A DNA stretch of 64,000 nucleotides, taken from positions 1 through 64,000 of the forward strand of contig JAVVVI010000001.1 in NCBI GenBank assembly GCA_036652735.1. The letters are read 5' to 3'. A model generated the notes under the pieces. That model was not told the DNA's origin, did no database searches, and saw nothing but the letters and a program-made list of their open reading frames with translations. Origin of the DNA: JAGOGN01 sp036652735 (GTDB taxonomy: Bacteria; Bacillota; Clostridia; Lachnospirales; Lachnospiraceae). Of this stretch, positions 61,436-64,000 are shown in pieces; position 1 is the first letter of the stretch, and every line of letters starts with the position of its first letter. Made by a program: the position numbers and the translations under genes.

Positions 61436-62731
61436 TTATTTTTCAAAAAAAGCTGCTACCAAGCGATATAAAGCATCTTCATCTCTTGCACCCATTAATT
61501 CTCTTGCGGAATGCATTGCCAATAATGGTACTCCTACATCGATTGTCTTAACCGGCAGCATACTTGACGCAATAGAGCCAAGGGTTCCGCCCCCCCGTTC
61601 ATCAGAACGATTCACAAACTTCTGATACGGAATCTTTTTTGCATCACAAATCTGCTGTATAATAGCGACTGCCTCACAGTCCGTTGCATAGGTCTGTGCA
61701 CAGGCTTCTTTAATGACAAATCCCCCATTTAAAACGGGTTTATTGGTAATGTCCATTTTAGCCGATTTATTTGGATGAAGTGCATGTGCTACATCCACGG
61801 AAAGTAAAATACTCTGATACATGCTTTCAATTACCTGCTCCGGCGTTCTTCCCAGTGCAAATAAAATCTTCTCCATTACCGTATTTAATAGAAGTGATCC
61901 GGCTCCCTGCTTGGTTCCGCTTCCAATTTCTTCGTGATTAAATAAGGCAATGAGATTTATATTGTCCTCATTGGTTCCTTCAATCAAACCGGATACCAGT
62001 GCCTGCACACTTGTAATATCATCCAGTCTTGGTGCCGATATAAATTCATTCTCAATACCAATATAACAAGGCTTTTCTGCGCAGTAAATAAACAATTCAT
62101 AATCCAAAATGTCTTCCGGTGTTACTCCAAGCTTTCCTGCCAGATACTTCATCATATAGTTCTCTTTTTCCAAACCTTCTTTGATCATTCCAAGAATTGG
62201 AAGCATATCGGTTTGTTTGTTTAATTCTACTCCCTTATTAACCTCTCTGTTCATATGAATTGCAAGGTTGGGAATCGTCATAATGTTATCCTTTACATCC
62301 AATAACCGTATCTCCGGATGAAAGAGATCTTTGCTTCTAAGTGCAACCTTTCCTGCAATAGAAAGGGGACGATCCAACCAGGTGTTGAGAATTGCTCCAC
62401 CATAAACCTCCACATTTACCTGTCCATATCCGGTGCTTACTACTTCCGGTCTTGGTTTTAAATGCAAACATGGAAAATCTGTATGTCCTGCTGCTATATG
62501 AAAAGTTCCGCCGTAGCGCATATTTTTCCCAACTGTGAACGCAAGTAAGGTGGAATCATTATGATTCAGAAAATAGCGTCCTCCTTCATTTATTCCCCAC
62601 GTATCTTTCATGAAAAGCGGCTGAAATCCCTCTGCCTCAAGCTGCTCCTGTGCCGCTGACACCGTATGAAATGGTGATACACTTTTCTCTAATAAATCAA
62701 ACAGTTTCTCGTTTATCATTGTTTCCGTCAT
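61436..62731 (-). CDS. apeB: M18 family aminopeptidase
   Basis: A 431-residue zinc metallopeptidase. Ligands are in AGHTDFPC, in FNHEEIGSG (Glu-Glu) and VDVAHALHP, and HSAREL near the end. It takes N-terminal residues from peptides in the cytoplasm, consistent with the peptide-fermenting lifestyle. GGGGG before ATG, 19 bases upstream of the hydrolase stop-side neighbour. Confidence 0.93.
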   Translation of the reverse strand: MTETMINEKLFDLLEKSVSPFHTVSAAQEQLEAEGFQPLFMKDTWGINEGGRYFLNHNDSTLLAFTVGKNMRYGGTFHIAAGHTDFPCLHLKPRPEVVSTGYGQVNVEVYGGAILNTWLDRPLSIAGKVALRSKDLFHPEIRLLDVKDNIMTIPNLAIHMNREVNKGVELNKQTDMLPILGMIKEGLEKENYMMKYLAGKLGVTPEDILDYELFIYCAEKPCYIGIENEFISAPRLDDITSVQALVSGLIEGTNEDNINLIALFNHEEIGSGTKQGAGSLLLNTVMEKILFALGRTPEQVIESMYQSILLSVDVAHALHPNKSAKMDITNKPVLNGGFVIKEACAQTYATDCEAVAIIQQICDAKKIPYQKFVNRSDERGGGTLGSIASSMLPVKTIDVGVPLLAMHSARELMGARDEDALYRLVAAFFEK

Positions 62732-62849
62732 TTAAATTTACCCCCTATATTTTATAACTACCATTTTACTATATAAAATTTTAATTTACAACTTTCTTTT
62801 CATTTCCATCCACGTTATAATGATACTAGTATACATGGAGGAGGTTCTT

Positions 62850-63356
62850 ATGATTGCACTTTTAATTACTACCGTAAAAGAATTTATGAATCAAACACTG
62901 GTTGGTGAATTGTTTGATCACTTTCTTTTAAGTGAGGCTTCTGTAACTTCAAAAATATCCTATTCCATTGATGGTCATCTTTACTTAAGTCATTTTTCGG
63001 AGCCGGAAAAATTGCGCCTAATAGAAGAGGAAGTTACCTTGATTCCCTTCCATTATGTAAAGCGCACCATTTTTGATATGATGAAAGGAACGCAAACCCC
63101 TTCCTTTCTAAAACTTGTCCTACAGCTTTCTCCCAAAAACATCCGTAATACGTTAACAAGCATTGACAGTCGCCTAACCTGTGAAGATATTGGCGGCATG
63201 TGCATTAACCTTACCTTTCAGAATGAACGTCTTATGTGCACAACAGGAATTTCCTATACTATTTTTGCAAAAGACAAAGAACTGGAGCATGAATGGGACC
63301 GCCTCATCTGCCGTTTTTTGGAACAGCACAATATTGTTTATGAAATGCTGGAATAA
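62850..63356 (+). CDS. DUF5721-like hypothetical protein
   Basis: About 168 residues, soluble, with mixed alpha/beta content; it begins MIALLITTVKEFMN and contains LVLQLSPKNIRN. I recall similar short proteins in Lachnospiraceae (DUF5721), function unknown. ATG at 62850 lies behind GGAGGAGG, so the longer ORF (62820) is rejected. Its end overlaps the convergent AMP-binding gene by 19 bases. Confidence 0.6.
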   Translation: MIALLITTVKEFMNQTLVGELFDHFLLSEASVTSKISYSIDGHLYLSHFSEPEKLRLIEEEVTLIPFHYVKRTIFDMMKGTQTPSFLKLVLQLSPKNIRNTLTSIDSRLTCEDIGGMCINLTFQNERLMCTTGISYTIFAKDKELEHEWDRLICRFLEQHNIVYEMLE

Positions 63357-64000
63357 ATGGTTTTGCCTGCCTCATTTTTGGGTATCTGTTCTATGAAATG
63401 CACCGTAAATCCATGCGTATTTATATTGGTTACCCTAGCCAAATCATCAATGACCGCTTTCGATTCCGCCAGTTGTTTCTGGTCTGTATAAATCACCATT
63501 TGATCATCCTGGCCCACACAGGCAAAATCAGCCTGTGGATATGTTTCCTTCAATAAACGTTCTACCTCATCCAAATTAATTCGCTTTCCATACAATTTGA
63601 GAAATCTTTTTTTTCGTCCTGTAATATAATAGAATCCATCCTTATCCCGTTTTGCCATGTCACCGGTATATAAGATTCCCTGCCATTCATCTCCTTTTGA
63701 TAAATCCTCTCTATTCAGGGCATATCCCATTGTTACATTTTTTCCCTTATAAACCAATTCCCCAACCGTATCCCACTGCTGAATTTCTTCTCCCTCTTCA
63801 TCTATTAAAGAAAACTGGCCCCCGGGAATTGCAATTCCCATGCTGCCACATTTTTCTACCGCCAATTCCCATGGTAAATATCCCATTCGAGCGGTGGCCT
63901 CTGTCTGTCCATACATGACTATAAATTGCTTATTCTTTTCTTTGGCATAATTGGCAAATTCACTATGTAACGCCAATGAAAGCTTTCCTCCTGCCTGAGT
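63338..64000 (-). CDS. AMP-binding enzyme, C-terminal part, cut by the window edge
   Basis: The frame is open to base 64000, so the gene begins outside the window. Visible are the adenylate motif YGQTEATARM, TGDMAKRDKDGFYYITGR and the C-terminal lysine region KTIYSS. It is an acyl-CoA-synthetase / NRPS-adenylation relative; the substrate cannot be told from this part. An apparent start at 63976 is only internal. The preceding residues T-Q-A-G-G-K-L-S fit the family. Confidence 0.88.
   Translation of the reverse strand, partial: TQAGGKLSLALHSEFANYAKEKNKQFIVMYGQTEATARMGYLPWELAVEKCGSMGIAIPGGQFSLIDEEGEEIQQWDTVGELVYKGKNVTMGYALNREDLSKGDEWQGILYTGDMAKRDKDGFYYITGRKKRFLKLYGKRINLDEVERLLKETYPQADFACVGQDDQMVIYTDQKQLAESKAVIDDLARVTNINTHGFTVHFIEQIPKNEAGKTIYSSIS

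Noticed and set aside
1..64000. CRISPR arrays, IS elements or prophage
   Set aside because: No repeat-spacer pattern, transposase, integrase or phage structural gene was seen on either strand.

Overview
The window is chromosomal DNA of a low-GC, endospore-forming anaerobic Firmicute, most likely a Lachnospiraceae-type Clostridium. The signs are an alpha/beta small acid-soluble spore protein, strong GGAGG-type Shine-Dalgarno sites with several TTG and GTG starts, a bifurcating-type [FeFe] hydrogenase operon, a sensory [FeFe] hydrogenase, amino-acid fermentation genes and a candidate selenoprotein. No phage, transposon, IS or CRISPR array is visible. Most genes are on the minus strand.

Layout, left to right. 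(1) 80-2574: kamC and kamB, the presumed reactivase of lysine 5,6-aminomutase, behind an AI-2E-type permease (2584-3705). (2) 3754-6208: znuA-znuC-znuB-like metal ABC importer. (3) 6310-12582: the conserved proteostasis run tig-clpP-clpX-lonA-ysxC. (4) 12692-16211: a heterodimeric ABC exporter preceded by a 30-codon leader ORF and a Rho-independent attenuator. (5) 16629-16847: SASP. (6) 16979-21799: hutH-hutU-hutI histidine degradation with a structured leader. (7) 22040-26310: polyamine importer potD-(PII)-potA-potB-potC with an attenuator-like leader and an unusual PII-like gene. (8) 26553-35221: chemoreceptor, CYTH protein, small membrane and sporulation-type proteins, HAD phosphatase, ilvE, folA and thyA. 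(9) 35368-38277: FMN_bind-like membrane protein, small membrane protein, tRNA-Gly(GCC) and an ABC-F ATPase. (10) 38401-47170: two tandem secreted subtilases of about 1400 residues. (11) 47365-51298: CBS-ACT protein, EF-hand-like protein, a UGA-containing selenoprotein gene that ordinary ORF calling splits, and a LytTR/LiaF-like pair. (12) 51384-59752: hydrogenase block, with the hydABC operon on minus and, divergently on plus, DRTGG / HATPase / sensory hydrogenase HydS / DRTGG / PHP. (13) 59769-64000: M15 peptidase, alpha/beta hydrolase, M18 aminopeptidase, a conserved hypothetical and the C-terminal part of an AMP-binding enzyme cut by the window end.

How it fits together: the cell appears to live by amino-acid and peptide fermentation. 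Secreted proteases and an aminopeptidase supply peptides, hut genes degrade histidine, KamBC points to lysine or related aminomutase fermentation, and HydABC disposes of electrons as H2 under possible control of the divergent HydS module. The strongest unusual signals are the UGA-Cys selenoprotein (49345-49647), the leader-peptide attenuator of the ABC exporter (16330-16501), the PII-like gene without the uridylylated tyrosine inside the pot operon, and the palindrome that exactly fills the spacer of the putative hydABC promoter.
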